Positions 1 through 7,627 of a DNA stretch of 64,000 bases are shown in pieces. The stretch is taken from the NCBI GenBank assembly GCA_947482115.1, contig CANKII010000002.1, forward strand, positions 62,001-126,000. The letters run 5' to 3'. The first letter of the stretch is position 1. Each line of letters starts with the position of its first letter. The notes under the pieces are model-generated. The model was not told where the DNA came from and did no database searches. It saw nothing but the letters and a program-made list of their open reading frames with translations. This DNA comes from Fibrobacterota bacterium (GTDB lineage Bacteria > Fibrobacterota > Fibrobacteria > UBA11236). Made by a program: the position numbers and the translations under genes.

Positions 1-1347
1 CTCGGGGAACGCAGGATGTTGTCACGGGTCGCTCCGCATTGCGTTTGGCCTCTGCGCTTCGGTCTGCCGGTGTACGCCCATGCCAGACACGGGACGTGGA
101 AGTTGAAGGCAGGATTGACGCTTTACGATCTGTTGGCCGGATTACCGGACGAAAGGATGCGGCACCATCATCTCAATGTCGTCGACTTTTCGGAACGCTT
201 TCCTTTTCTCAATGGAAATGGATTGAAGGGTGGTTTTACCTATGGCGATTCGCAAACGGACGACGCGCGGCTGGTGCTAGAACTGGTGGCGGGCGCGATG
301 GAACATGGCGCAACATGCGTCAACCACGCGGAGATTACTGAATGGATTGAGGAGAATGGTCGCGTGCGCGGGGCGACGGTGCAGGACAAGATGAGCGGTG
401 CTGTGTTGCGGGTCCTTGCGAAGGAATGCGTCAGCGCTTCCGGTCAATGGGCTGCCGCCACTTCACAGAGCCGTCACTGGTGCCGTTTGACGAAGGGCGT
501 TCATCTGGTGTTGCCCGCTCTGCCTGTAAAGGATGTAAACGAAGCCCTCCTGCTCACCGCAGAACGGGACGGGCGCGTATTCTTTATGCTCCCTTGGTAT
601 GGGCGCACTTTACTCGGAACCACCGACACCGACTATCGCGGCGACGTTAATGATCGCCTGGAAGTGGGGGACGACGATGCGGACTATCTGCTCTCCGCCG
701 CCAATCATTTCCTCCGAACGCCGTGGACACGCCGGGATGTCATCGCAAGTTTTGCGGGATTGCGGGTGTTGAAGCAGAGTGAAAAATCCGCGCCCTCTGC
801 GGTCAGCCGGGATTGGGAATTGCGCACGGCGGACAACGGGTTGCATTATTCCATCGGCGGCAAACTCACCACGGCGCGCGAGGATGCGGCATTCATTGTG
901 GACGCGGTTTGCGCGGGGCTGGGTCGGAAGGATCGCTGTTCGACTTGGGGCCGGGATTTTCCGTGGAAGCCGTCAGGGGATTTCGCAGCATGGTCGGAGG
1001 AGGCATGCACGCAGGCGCGGCGTCTCGGAGTCGACGCCGAGAGCGCGGAATGGCTGATGCGCCGTCACGGCTCGCGCGTCGCGCAGGTGTTTTCCATCCT
1101 CGAGGAAACGCCGGGGCTGGCGGAACGCATTGTGCCGGATGTGCCGCTCATCCACGCGGATTTGATCTTGTGCGCCCGTGAAGAGATGGTCCAGCATCTT
1201 TCCGATCTGCTGCGCCGCCGCATGCCGCTGCTCATTCTGGCGAAGCTGGATGAGAAGGATATCCGCCGTCTCGCCGAGCAGGTCGCTCCGGAGATGGGTT
1301 GGGACACGGCCCGGATTTCACAAGAGGTGAAGGATTGTTGCGGCTGA
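1..1347 (+). CDS. glpD: FAD-dependent glycerol-3-phosphate dehydrogenase, 5'-truncated by window edge
   Basis: Oxidises sn-glycerol-3-phosphate to dihydroxyacetone phosphate at the membrane, passing electrons to quinone. The reading frame is open to base 1 and the N-terminal GxGxxG FAD-binding fold is missing, so the start lies outside the window; the ATG at 16 is internal. Visible family motifs are TKGVHLVLP, the FMLPWYGRTLLGTTDTDY block, and the C-terminal alpha-helical domain beginning near RRHGSRVAQVF. The gene ends with TGA at 1345-1347. Its last 139 bases are repeated, diverged, at 2887-3025. The family assignment is firm. Confidence 0.93.
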   Translation, partial: LGERRMLSRVAPHCVWPLRFGLPVYAHARHGTWKLKAGLTLYDLLAGLPDERMRHHHLNVVDFSERFPFLNGNGLKGGFTYGDSQTDDARLVLELVAGAMEHGATCVNHAEITEWIEENGRVRGATVQDKMSGAVLRVLAKECVSASGQWAAATSQSRHWCRLTKGVHLVLPALPVKDVNEALLLTAERDGRVFFMLPWYGRTLLGTTDTDYRGDVNDRLEVGDDDADYLLSAANHFLRTPWTRRDVIASFAGLRVLKQSEKSAPSAVSRDWELRTADNGLHYSIGGKLTTAREDAAFIVDAVCAGLGRKDRCSTWGRDFPWKPSGDFAAWSEEACTQARRLGVDAESAEWLMRRHGSRVAQVFSILEETPGLAERIVPDVPLIHADLILCAREEMVQHLSDLLRRRMPLLILAKLDEKDIRRLAEQVAPEMGWDTARISQEVKDCCG

Positions 1348-1499
1348 TTGTGTTTCAAGAGCTGTCGCGATACAATTAGTTACCATGGAATCGATATCAT
1401 GGTGCGCTTCCACACAAAAGCGAATTTTTCCCGCTTCCCTGAGAAGTATGGCTTTATATTATTTCTAAAGGAAACCGAATTCTTTTTAAGGGGGGAGCT

Positions 1500-2297
1500 A
1501 TGAGACTCAATAAGAAATTACCGACCGCTTTGAGTGTTTTGTCCACAGTCCTGTTGACTTTCACTTTTTCGCACGCCGCGCAGGACACGGCTCGCGTCAA
1601 CTGCGGAGGCTCCGCCTACACCGATGTTGCAGGCCACGCCTGGGCCGCCGATTCGGGCTTCACTGGGGGCCAGACCTATTCCGAGGCCGGCACCACCATC
1701 AACAACACGGCCGACCAGACGCTTTACCAATATGAGCGGTGGGACTCGCAACCGTTTTCCTACAACTTCAATGTGACCCCGGGCAGCTACCGTGTCAGCC
1801 TGTACGAGGCGAGCCTCTATTCCGCCGTTTGCAACTCCGGCGGCCGCGTCTTCAACGTATCCATCAACGGTACCCAGGTGCTCACCAACTACGACATGTA
1901 CAACGAGGTCGGCTGTCTCACCGCCCAGATCAAGCAGTTTGTGGTCGTGACGACGGACGGGAAGATCAACATCACCTTCACCCTCGGCACCGCCTCAAAC
2001 CCCAAGATCGATGCCATCGAAATCGTCCCGGGAACGACCATCTCGATTTCAAACAAGCTGAACGGGAAACAATCATGGCTTTCGATATCCAATTTGAATG
2101 GCGGACTTTCCATTCAAACTCAGGCTGAGGGCGCTTACATTCTGGAACTGAGCAATCTCCAAGGTAAACGCATCGGTCAAAAACATGGGTTTGGGTCCGG
2201 GGTGCAATCCTTCAAGAACTTGAATCCGGGGCTGTATTTACTGACCTCCCGCATGGGCCATCAAACCGTCACACGCACAGTCAACGTAGTTCGATAA
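1500..2297 (+). CDS. Secreted malectin-like carbohydrate-binding protein with C-terminal sorting-like domain
   Basis: Has an N-terminal signal peptide (about residues 1-26, ending HAAQ). A malectin-type domain follows (about 28-178): it opens RVNCGG, has Y/W-rich strands, and ends KIDAIEIVPG, as in di-glucose-binding malectin folds. The last 85 residues (LSISNLNGG, NLQGKRIG, NPGLYLLTSR, final RTVNVVR) look like the beta-sandwich sorting tails of secreted FCB-group proteins, although that function is inferred. A purine-rich ribosome site (aaggggggagct) immediately precedes the ATG, and a terminator hairpin follows at 2320. No catalytic domain is visible, so binding of oligosaccharide or cell surface is the likely role. 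Confidence 0.75.
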   Translation: MRLNKKLPTALSVLSTVLLTFTFSHAAQDTARVNCGGSAYTDVAGHAWAADSGFTGGQTYSEAGTTINNTADQTLYQYERWDSQPFSYNFNVTPGSYRVSLYEASLYSAVCNSGGRVFNVSINGTQVLTNYDMYNEVGCLTAQIKQFVVVTTDGKINITFTLGTASNPKIDAIEIVPGTTISISNKLNGKQSWLSISNLNGGLSIQTQAEGAYILELSNLQGKRIGQKHGFGSGVQSFKNLNPGLYLLTSRMGHQTVTRTVNVVR

Positions 2298-2319
2298 AGT
2301 ACGGGCGAAACCCAAATCG

Positions 2320-2349
2320 AGCCGCTTCCTAACGGGGGCGGCTTTTTTG
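2320..2349 (+). terminator. Rho-independent terminator after the malectin gene
   Basis: Perfect 6-bp stem agccgc (2320-2325) / gcggct (2338-2343) with a 12-base loop, overlapping and followed by six T (2343-2348). It lies 23 bases after the stop codon of the malectin protein. Confidence 0.75.
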
Positions 2350-2361
2350 TTGCGTCTGATG

Positions 2362-2386
2362 ATTTGAATTTTGATATCATTCAAAT
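2362..2386 (+). promoter_or_regulatory. Inverted repeat abutting the VOC gene start
   Basis: Perfect 8-bp inverted repeat, atttgaat (2362-2369) and attcaaat (2379-2386), separated by 9 bases. The right arm ends at the base before the ATG at 2387. No Shine-Dalgarno sequence is present. It could be an operator or a hairpin that controls access to the start codon; nothing in the sequence decides which. Confidence 0.35.
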
Positions 2387-2815
2387 ATGACTACAATAAA
2401 TCCCTGGATTAATTTCAATGGCAATGCTGAAGAAGCATTTGTTTTTTACAGATCCGTATTCGGCGGAGAGTTTACGAAAGTGATGCGCTTCAAGGACATG
2501 GCAAGTCCTGAATTTCCCGTGGCAGAAAAAGATGAAAACAAGCTGATGCTCATTTCTTTGCCCATAGGCAAAAGCAATGTATTGATGGCAAATGATGTTC
2601 CGGAATTTATGGGACGAGTCAATGAGAACGAAAACAGAAGCAAAATTTCAGTAAGTACGGAAAGCAAAGAAGAAGCAGACAAATTATTTAACGGCCTTTC
2701 GGCCGGAGGAAAAGTAGAAGTGCCCATGGTGGATAGCTCGTGGGGATCCTATTTCGGGATGTTCAGAGATAAATACGGCATTGAGTGGGTCATTGAATTT
2801 TCTCCGGGTAAATAA
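2387..2815 (+). CDS. VOC-superfamily (PhnB-like, '3-demethylubiquinone methyltransferase'-type) protein
   Basis: A 142-residue protein with the paired beta-alpha-beta-beta-beta folds of the vicinal-oxygen-chelate superfamily. Diagnostic blocks are INPWINFNGNAEEAFVFYRSVFGG at the start and SSWGSYFGMFRDKYGIEWVIEF at the end, as in PhnB-like proteins of unknown substrate. It is clearly richer in A and T than flanking chromosomal genes, has no Shine-Dalgarno sequence, and stands alone between a terminator and a zone of gene remnants. These are signs of lateral arrival, perhaps from a Bacteroidota-type donor (inference). Family is sure; substrate unknown. Confidence 0.8.
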   Translation: MTTINPWINFNGNAEEAFVFYRSVFGGEFTKVMRFKDMASPEFPVAEKDENKLMLISLPIGKSNVLMANDVPEFMGRVNENENRSKISVSTESKEEADKLFNGLSAGGKVEVPMVDSSWGSYFGMFRDKYGIEWVIEFSPGK

Positions 2816-2886
2816 AATCCTCTTTCGAACATTGTCCCAAGTTCGGACTACTTCCTTCCCGCACCCTTCATACCTGTAAATCCCCG

Positions 2887-3025
2887 GCGCGGCCGGATGC
2901 CGCTGCTTATTCTGGCGAAGCTGGATGAGAAGGAAATCCGCCGTCTCGCCGAGCGTGTCGCTCCGGAGAAGGGTTGGGGTACGGTCCGGGTTTCACAAGA
3001 GGTGAAGGATTGTTGCGGATGATTG
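2887..3025 (+). pseudogene. glpD: Second, diverged copy of the glpD 3' end (remnant)
   Basis: Bases 2887-3025 align without gaps to 1212-1350 (constant offset 1675), with about 12 mismatches in 139 bases by my count. In frame it reads MPLLILAKLDEK...EVKDCCG and a stop, with about six changes against the C-terminus of the glpD at 1-1347. There is no upstream coding sequence, so this is a decapitated copy. It marks a duplication or recombination joint at the left side of the accessory zone. Confidence 0.9.
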
Positions 3026-3051
3026 CGTCAGAAGGATAACCGCAGCCTCAA

Positions 3052-3150
3052 GGCGTAGAATGCGTCCATGTCGATGTGGATGATTTTGCGGATCAAGGGC
3101 GGGTCGGCTTTGTCTATAAAGTCATTTCGGAGGCGGAAGAGCCCAGGAAT
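3052..3150 (-). pseudogene. dinB: Remnant of the 5' end of dinB (DNA polymerase IV)
   Basis: Read on the minus strand the segment encodes IRKIIHIDMDAFYA (its last residue at 3052-3054), the conserved N-terminus of Y-family polymerase DinB carrying the first catalytic aspartate. Directly after Ala the frame departs into unrelated residues and stops a few codons later. The rest of the polymerase is absent. The break lies about 27 bases from the glpD remnant, so both probably belong to one deletion joint. The limit on the N-terminal side is uncertain. Confidence 0.7.
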
Positions 3151-3179
3151 GTCCGCGCATACAGATCAGTTGGTAACTG

Positions 3180-3785
3180 TTATTGAGGACAGGTTTCCTT
3201 CATACGTTTACACAACTCTCCTAATACAGGGCAACGGGCTAGGATTAAATTAATATCGAGGTTGTCGATAAAGTTTTTAGAGGCAAACCCCTTCCTGTAA
3301 TCTTTGTCAGCGAGCTCGAAAAGCTTGCTCATGTCGCGATTGTTAAGGCTCTCTACAGGGGTGTATTTTCCGGGGACGCGGTGTTTCTGTTCTAACCGCA
3401 AGAATCGAAATATCCCTTCAACATCGTGAAAAAACCAAGATTCAATATCTTGAATAGCCTCAAACAAAACTAAATCTTTGTGACGAACCAGTCCCGAAGC
3501 GCAAAGCTCCTCTCTTATAGTAGCCATATTGATTGGCGCAAAACCTGTTCTCGACTCCCGATCAATTGCGATAAAAACACGAAATTTTTTTTCTGGATTT
3601 TTTCTTTGGTAATTTTCAAATTCGTCCAGAACTTTCTGGTTAATGTTCCAATTTCCCTCTAGGTTAATGATCTTGGCCGGAGTCCGTCGATGAAATAAAT
3701 CCTTGACTCTATGATAAAAAAGGTCCTCAGTAAAACCTTCGACCATCAGTAGAGTATAGGGTACGAGTCGCTTCTTCCTTTTCAA
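3180..3785 (-). CDS. DUF4276-type TOPRIM-like protein, putative nuclease/effector of a defence pair
   Basis: A 201-residue protein. Residues 11-20 read TLLMVEGFTE, the conserved-glutamate strand of TOPRIM-like folds (E16). Residues 71-77 read FIAIDRE, an acidic D-x-E motif (D75, E77). Residues 114-121 read IESWFFHD, the signature seen in DUF4276/RloB-type proteins. Family knowledge suggests a metal-dependent nuclease or toxin partnered by an ABC-type ATPase. The gene starts 5 bases after the ATPase stop on the same strand, so they form one operon. Base composition is AT-rich compared with the surroundings. Motifs are clear; enzymatic activity and defence role are inference. Confidence 0.7.
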   Translation of the reverse strand: MKRKKRLVPYTLLMVEGFTEDLFYHRVKDLFHRRTPAKIINLEGNWNINQKVLDEFENYQRKNPEKKFRVFIAIDRESRTGFAPINMATIREELCASGLVRHKDLVLFEAIQDIESWFFHDVEGIFRFLRLEQKHRVPGKYTPVESLNNRDMSKLFELADKDYRKGFASKNFIDNLDINLILARCPVLGELCKRMKETCPQ

Positions 3786-3790
3786 CGAGG

Positions 3791-4990
3791 TTACTCCGAC
3801 AACGTGTAATCATCTTTTTGGGATTTAAAATTTCCGGCAAATAGATCCCCAAAATTCACGTATTTACCTTTCAGTCTCGCCTCAAGATTTTTAATCGTTA
3901 ACGCTGGAATTAAAGTGCTTAGCCCTGTTTCGGCGCTCTCCATCAGGAAAATATTCTTTGGATCGAGGAGGTTTAACAAGTAAGCCGAATGTGTTGTAAT
4001 TATGGCTTGGGAGCCGGTTTCTCCGGTCAAAAATATCCGCAAGATTTTGTTCAAGGCCGACGGGTGTAATCCTATTTCTGGCTCCTCTATACACACGAGA
4101 GGCGGATTACTTATGAAAATATTGTACAGCATTAAGAAAAGAATCTTCGACCCGTCTGATAAGTTGGATATGAGCGTATGCCTTCTTTGGTGCTGTTCTG
4201 TGACTATGCAAAACAGAAATTGCTCTTCGGTATCTTTTAAATGCTTTGCGGCGTCATGAATTCTAATGTCGCTTAAGCCTAGGATTTCAATGTAGGCCCT
4301 TTTGAATTTATTGAATGACTGGGCGTTTCCTTCCTGGAGAGGGAAGATAAATTTTAGTGCATCGTCGATTTCTTTATCATACGCCCCATTAAGTTTGTGT
4401 GCACTAAAAGTAGGAGTTCTAAAATATTCCAAAAAATCAAGATATAGCGCGACGCAGTTTAATGACTCCGGGCCTATGGTTGGATCGACAGCGGACTTGA
4501 TTACTACGTAAGCGGGATCTTCGGCGCTAATGTCGTACTTCCTCAGCTTATCCGAAGGGGCCCTTAAAAAAAAGGATTTATCGGTTCGATTGAAAAATTG
4601 TTTAGGCTTTCCTGGCGATGATTTTTGTTTGTAATCAAACGACTCAGAAGTAATTACCAGGTTGCCTCTATTGCTTTTATTTTCAACTGTAACACTAATT
4701 ATTAGTCTATACGTGACCTCAAAAATTGACTCTGCTTTTTTGACATGTCCCACCAGCCGAACCTCAATTTGGTTTAGTCCGTTGAAGTAGCGCTTCACCC
4801 GGTCTTTTCCATCTTGGCCTCCAAAATGGAGGTCAGACAAGAACTTGAATATTTCTAGAAAGTTGCTCTTCCCAGAATTATTTGATCCTACAATGACGGT
4901 GGTTTGGTCCATAATTAACCGGCACTCCGAGAGGTTTTTAAACCCGGAGAAGTAAATTTCTTTGAGAGATTTTACGTGTAATTCATCCAT
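3791..4990 (-). CDS. OLD/RloA-like ABC-type AAA ATPase, putative sensor of a defence pair
   Basis: A 399-residue protein with an N-terminal YFSGFKNL strand, Walker A GSNNSGKS (35-42), ABC signature NLSDGSK (276-282), Walker B VCIEEPE (299-305) followed by IGLHP, and switch histidine H334 in ITTHSAYLL. This is the SMC/OLD-type ATPase fold. Unlike single-chain OLD nucleases there is no C-terminal TOPRIM domain; that function is supplied by the next gene. A Shine-Dalgarno (aaggcgg) lies 7-8 bases before the ATG. The two-gene layout resembles PARIS (AriA/AriB), AbiL and RloAB-type systems; I cannot assign it to one. AT-rich and probably acquired. Confidence 0.75.
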   Translation of the reverse strand: MDELHVKSLKEIYFSGFKNLSECRLIMDQTTVIVGSNNSGKSNFLEIFKFLSDLHFGGQDGKDRVKRYFNGLNQIEVRLVGHVKKAESIFEVTYRLIISVTVENKSNRGNLVITSESFDYKQKSSPGKPKQFFNRTDKSFFLRAPSDKLRKYDISAEDPAYVVIKSAVDPTIGPESLNCVALYLDFLEYFRTPTFSAHKLNGAYDKEIDDALKFIFPLQEGNAQSFNKFKRAYIEILGLSDIRIHDAAKHLKDTEEQFLFCIVTEQHQRRHTLISNLSDGSKILFLMLYNIFISNPPLVCIEEPEIGLHPSALNKILRIFLTGETGSQAIITTHSAYLLNLLDPKNIFLMESAETGLSTLIPALTIKNLEARLKGKYVNFGDLFAGNFKSQKDDYTLSE

Positions 4991-5255
4991 TTTAACCGCC
5001 TTATCCCCACAAATATCTCATTTATTGTCAAAAAACGTGTGAATAGGTGCTGATTTTAACCATGATTAACTTATTAAAAAAATATTGTTTCGAATCCCTC
5101 GTCCCCTTTATTTCAGTAGAAATTAAGGAGGTTAGGCATAATATTGGTTTTTAGGTTAAAAAAGGCCTGTTGAACTTTCACCGGCTCAGAGGATGGAAAT
5201 GAGGAGCTTGACGATCAGGAAGATGGGGCCCCGATTGGCTTGCTACTGTCTCTTC
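4991..5255. other. AT-rich non-coding stretch upstream of the ATPase
   Basis: No convincing gene. It holds the ATPase ribosome site at its left end, a tRNA-3'-end-like stretch at 5087-5106, and an isolated aaggagg near 5125 with no useful reading frame after it. A promoter for the ATPase pair must lie here, but I see no clean -35/-10 pair. Confidence 0.5.
5087..5106 (+). other. Possible att-site remnant resembling a tRNA 3' end
   Basis: gtttcgaatccctcgtcccc reads like a tRNA T-loop (TTCGAAT), the 3' strand of the T-stem and most of an acceptor 3' strand. No 5' half of a tRNA precedes it. Such 3' fragments are left by integrases that use tRNA genes, and it sits beside the ATPase/TOPRIM pair. 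It is short, so chance resemblance is possible. Confidence 0.3.
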
Positions 5256-5333
5256 CTAAAGGGCAGGTCTTAGCCACAGATAGTAGATGGCCGGATACAC
5301 TGCCAGTTCCATCAACACCGAACTCAAAACCCC
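5256..5333 (-). pseudogene. Remnant of the 3' end of a CusA/CzcA-type RND pump gene
   Basis: Minus-strand frame starting at 5333 encodes 25 residues, beginning GVLSSV, continuing LMELAVYPAIYYLW and ending RPAL with TAG at 5256-5258. This matches the extreme C-terminus of heavy-metal RND pumps, including the intact cusA of this window (LLELAVYPALYYLW). Codons differ from that copy, so it came from another homologue. It overlaps the last codons of the esterase gene in a different frame, so two genes are welded together here. Confidence 0.85.
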
Positions 5334-6433
5334 GCAGGGGCTCGCGGTGTGGCAAAGCGCTTTCCATCAAGGCTGTGCAGAATCGTGCTACCGTTAGTTC
5401 CGATTCTTTCAATGAGCACATCATTACCGTGGACAACCAGCCTCGTTTCCTTTCGGGCCTGACGCACGGAGTGCGAAGCGGTCAGGGCGACGGTGACGCC
5501 TGCGATCTTCTGTTTTGAAAACACCCAGTCGGTCAGCATCGGATGCCGCCAAGCCTCGAGCCATCCGGAGTTGTGCACGCCTCCCGTGATTTCTGAGTAA
5601 AGGAAGTTCTGCTTTGTCACGTATACCGCTTTGCGCAGGGAGTCCACGGAGATGGCCGTGGGGTTCACCTGATTGGCGGAGCTGACGAAGCGCACGATAG
5701 GCCTGCCGAGTACCACTTCCACCTTTCTCGCAACGGTGCGGGAACCGCGATCCACATTGATAGTGGGATCGGCGGAGCCGTGAAAGAGCCAGAACGGAGT
5801 TTGCGTCAGGTTGAGAATGGTGGAGGCTGCGGTGTCGCTTCCCCCGGCCGTCGGCACCGCCGCCGCGAATAGCGTCGGGTTCCATTTCATCAGTTCGAAG
5901 GACCCGAACCCGCCCATCGAAAGGCCGGCCACGTAAAAGCGCGTGGTATCCAGGGAGAACTCCCGCTTCAGCGAATCCAGGATTTGGACGATGGCGGCGT
6001 TGGCGATGCTGCGCGTTCCGCTCCACGTTCCGTTCCATGTTCCGGCCCAGTTGTTCCATGGCCACCAGTACTGGTTGTTCGTGGTGGGGCATTGCGGGAT
6101 CATCACGAAGTGCGGATGCTTGGCCTGCACGCTGTCGCGGACCCAGGGCTGGGCAAGTTCCTCCGCCGTGAGCTGGTTGACGTTGTTGTTTCCGCGCTCT
6201 CCCACTCCATGGAGGGCCACCACGATGGGATATTTCAGGGCCGGATTGTAATTCGTGGGCACATAGAGGCGGTACACCATGGTGATTTGAGAGGATGTAT
6301 ACGACCGCGCCTGAAACATGGCTTGAAGCTGGGCCGCAGTTTTGTTCTGGCCCCAAGCCGGGTTTGTGGCGAGGTTTGCGGCGAGGAGGGAAAGGAGAAC
6401 CGGGAGGATTCTCCGGAAAGAAAAGCGGATCAC
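5324..6433 (-). CDS. Secreted alpha/beta-hydrolase esterase (CE1/feruloyl-esterase-like), sorting domain truncated
   Basis: Signal peptide (residues 1-28, ending PAWG), then an alpha/beta-hydrolase domain: ALHGVGE oxyanion region, nucleophile elbow GLSMGG, an aspartate in HGSADPTI, and the histidine in GGVHNSGW. This suggests a polysaccharide-linked carbohydrate esterase. The C-terminal tail (VLIERI, LHSLDGKRFA) is the start of a sorting-like domain but stops at APAGF. Related tails continue with a Gly-hydrophobic-Tyr strand and about 15 more residues. The break coincides with the joint to the RND-pump remnant at 5333. It is co-transcribed with the ThuA gene (3-base gap). The fold is clear, the substrate inferred. 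Confidence 0.75.
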   Translation of the reverse strand: MIRFSFRRILPVLLSLLAANLATNPAWGQNKTAAQLQAMFQARSYTSSQITMVYRLYVPTNYNPALKYPIVVALHGVGERGNNNVNQLTAEELAQPWVRDSVQAKHPHFVMIPQCPTTNNQYWWPWNNWAGTWNGTWSGTRSIANAAIVQILDSLKREFSLDTTRFYVAGLSMGGFGSFELMKWNPTLFAAAVPTAGGSDTAASTILNLTQTPFWLFHGSADPTINVDRGSRTVARKVEVVLGRPIVRFVSSANQVNPTAISVDSLRKAVYVTKQNFLYSEITGGVHNSGWLEAWRHPMLTDWVFSKQKIAGVTVALTASHSVRQARKETRLVVHGNDVLIERIGTNGSTILHSLDGKRFATPRAPAGF

Positions 6434-6436
6434 CGG

Positions 6437-7567
6437 TTAACGGACAATCTTCATTGTCCTGTGAAAATTTCCGGCCTTGAAGTCGACGAGGTATAAGGCG
6501 CTTCGCGAACCGGCAGGCAGGGCCACCGAGTAAGAGCCGGCATTTACGTTCGCATCGACCAATTTCGAAATCATCCGGCCTTCGAAATTGAACAGCCGAA
6601 TGACCACGCGCGCTTTTTGCGGAACCCCGTAATGCAACAATTGGCTCTTGCCGTTGTTGAGGCGTTCAAGCGAGAAACCCATCACCTCGGGGCCCTTGGC
6701 AATTTTGGTAGTGCCCCCGTAGCCGGGGCGGTTGAGCGCGTACAGAATGCCGTTGAGGAACATATTGTTCCAGTTGGAGTTCGTAGCGGTCCACGTTGTG
6801 GCGTTATGGCCGGGAGCCAAATGGAACACACGCGAACCTTGAAGATTGTGCCGGTAGACAAAGGGAAAAAAGGGCATCCAGGGAACAACCGTGGTGTTGT
6901 TGACCCAGGGTCCCAGCTTCGCCATGTTCGCAGCTCTGTTCGCGACATAATCGTTAATGTCGCCCCGGACCAACACCTTGAAATTCGGGTCGGATTCTGC
7001 GAAAAACAGGCTGTCGATCCGTAGCTGTTCGTTGCCGGTGAAGTTCGCGGGCATGCCTTGGGTTATGGGGTCGTTCAGGTCCGCCACATGAAAGTTGCTG
7101 GTTACCGGTCCGACATCCTCCACGTACTTTGCGCCGACAAGGGTTTGGTACCACCACGGCCAGTTGGGGTTCTGCCGGGTGTCGCAATGCACGCCGATGT
7201 AACCCTTTCCCGTGAGAAACCAATTTTTGAAGGCGGAATCCTGTTCCGCCGACATGGTGTCGCTTATTCCCGTGCCGGGATCGGCCCGCGTGGCTTTTTC
7301 AGGGTACATGAGCATCACCGCGTCGTAGTTCGCCAGATTGGCTGTGTTAAACGAGGTAAAGCGTGTTGTGGTGTCAAACGTAAAGGCGTTGGCCGTCGCC
7401 CATGTCCTTAACTTCGCCATGGCCGCGTTAATGGCCGCGGTGTGGCCGTTGTAGGTAAGAGAGTCTTTGAACACCAGTATTTTTTCACCCGCAGCGGAAA
7501 CCGTGGACGGTATCGACAATGCAAGAAAGGACAATGCGATTGCGCGACCCAAAAATCTGCTCAGCAT
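6437..7567 (-). CDS. Secreted ThuA-domain protein with C-terminal sorting-like domain
   Basis: The start is set at the ATG at 7567, which has gaggag just upstream and opens a signal peptide (MLSRFLGRAIALSFL...STVSA). A longer frame from 7642 would place the start upstream of the promoter's -10 box. The body is a ThuA/trehalose-utilisation class-I-glutamine-amidotransferase-like domain: KILVFKDSLTYNGH, YDAVMLMYP, GKGYIGVHCD, GSRVFHLAPGHN, LNGILYALNRP. Such domains are common in secreted carbohydrate-processing proteins, although the reaction is not settled. The tail (VVIRLFNFEGRMIS, final TMKIVR) is a sorting-like domain. First gene of a two-gene unit with the esterase. Confidence 0.75.
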   Translation of the reverse strand: MLSRFLGRAIALSFLALSIPSTVSAAGEKILVFKDSLTYNGHTAAINAAMAKLRTWATANAFTFDTTTRFTSFNTANLANYDAVMLMYPEKATRADPGTGISDTMSAEQDSAFKNWFLTGKGYIGVHCDTRQNPNWPWWYQTLVGAKYVEDVGPVTSNFHVADLNDPITQGMPANFTGNEQLRIDSLFFAESDPNFKVLVRGDINDYVANRAANMAKLGPWVNNTTVVPWMPFFPFVYRHNLQGSRVFHLAPGHNATTWTATNSNWNNMFLNGILYALNRPGYGGTTKIAKGPEVMGFSLERLNNGKSQLLHYGVPQKARVVIRLFNFEGRMISKLVDANVNAGSYSVALPAGSRSALYLVDFKAGNFHRTMKIVR

Positions 7568-7627
7568 AACATCTCCTCTTGTTGATACCCGATTTATTGT
7601 TTCCCAGGCTGGTTTAGTATGCCTCAT

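Noticed and set aside
3068-3253. 61-residue plus-strand frame
   Set aside because: Lies opposite the dinB remnant and runs into the DUF4276-type gene end; no ribosome site or domain.
5424-6356. 310-residue reading frame overlapping the esterase in another frame
   Set aside because: Composition is Arg/Pro/Gly-rich with no recognisable domain; the esterase frame has signal peptide and catalytic motifs.
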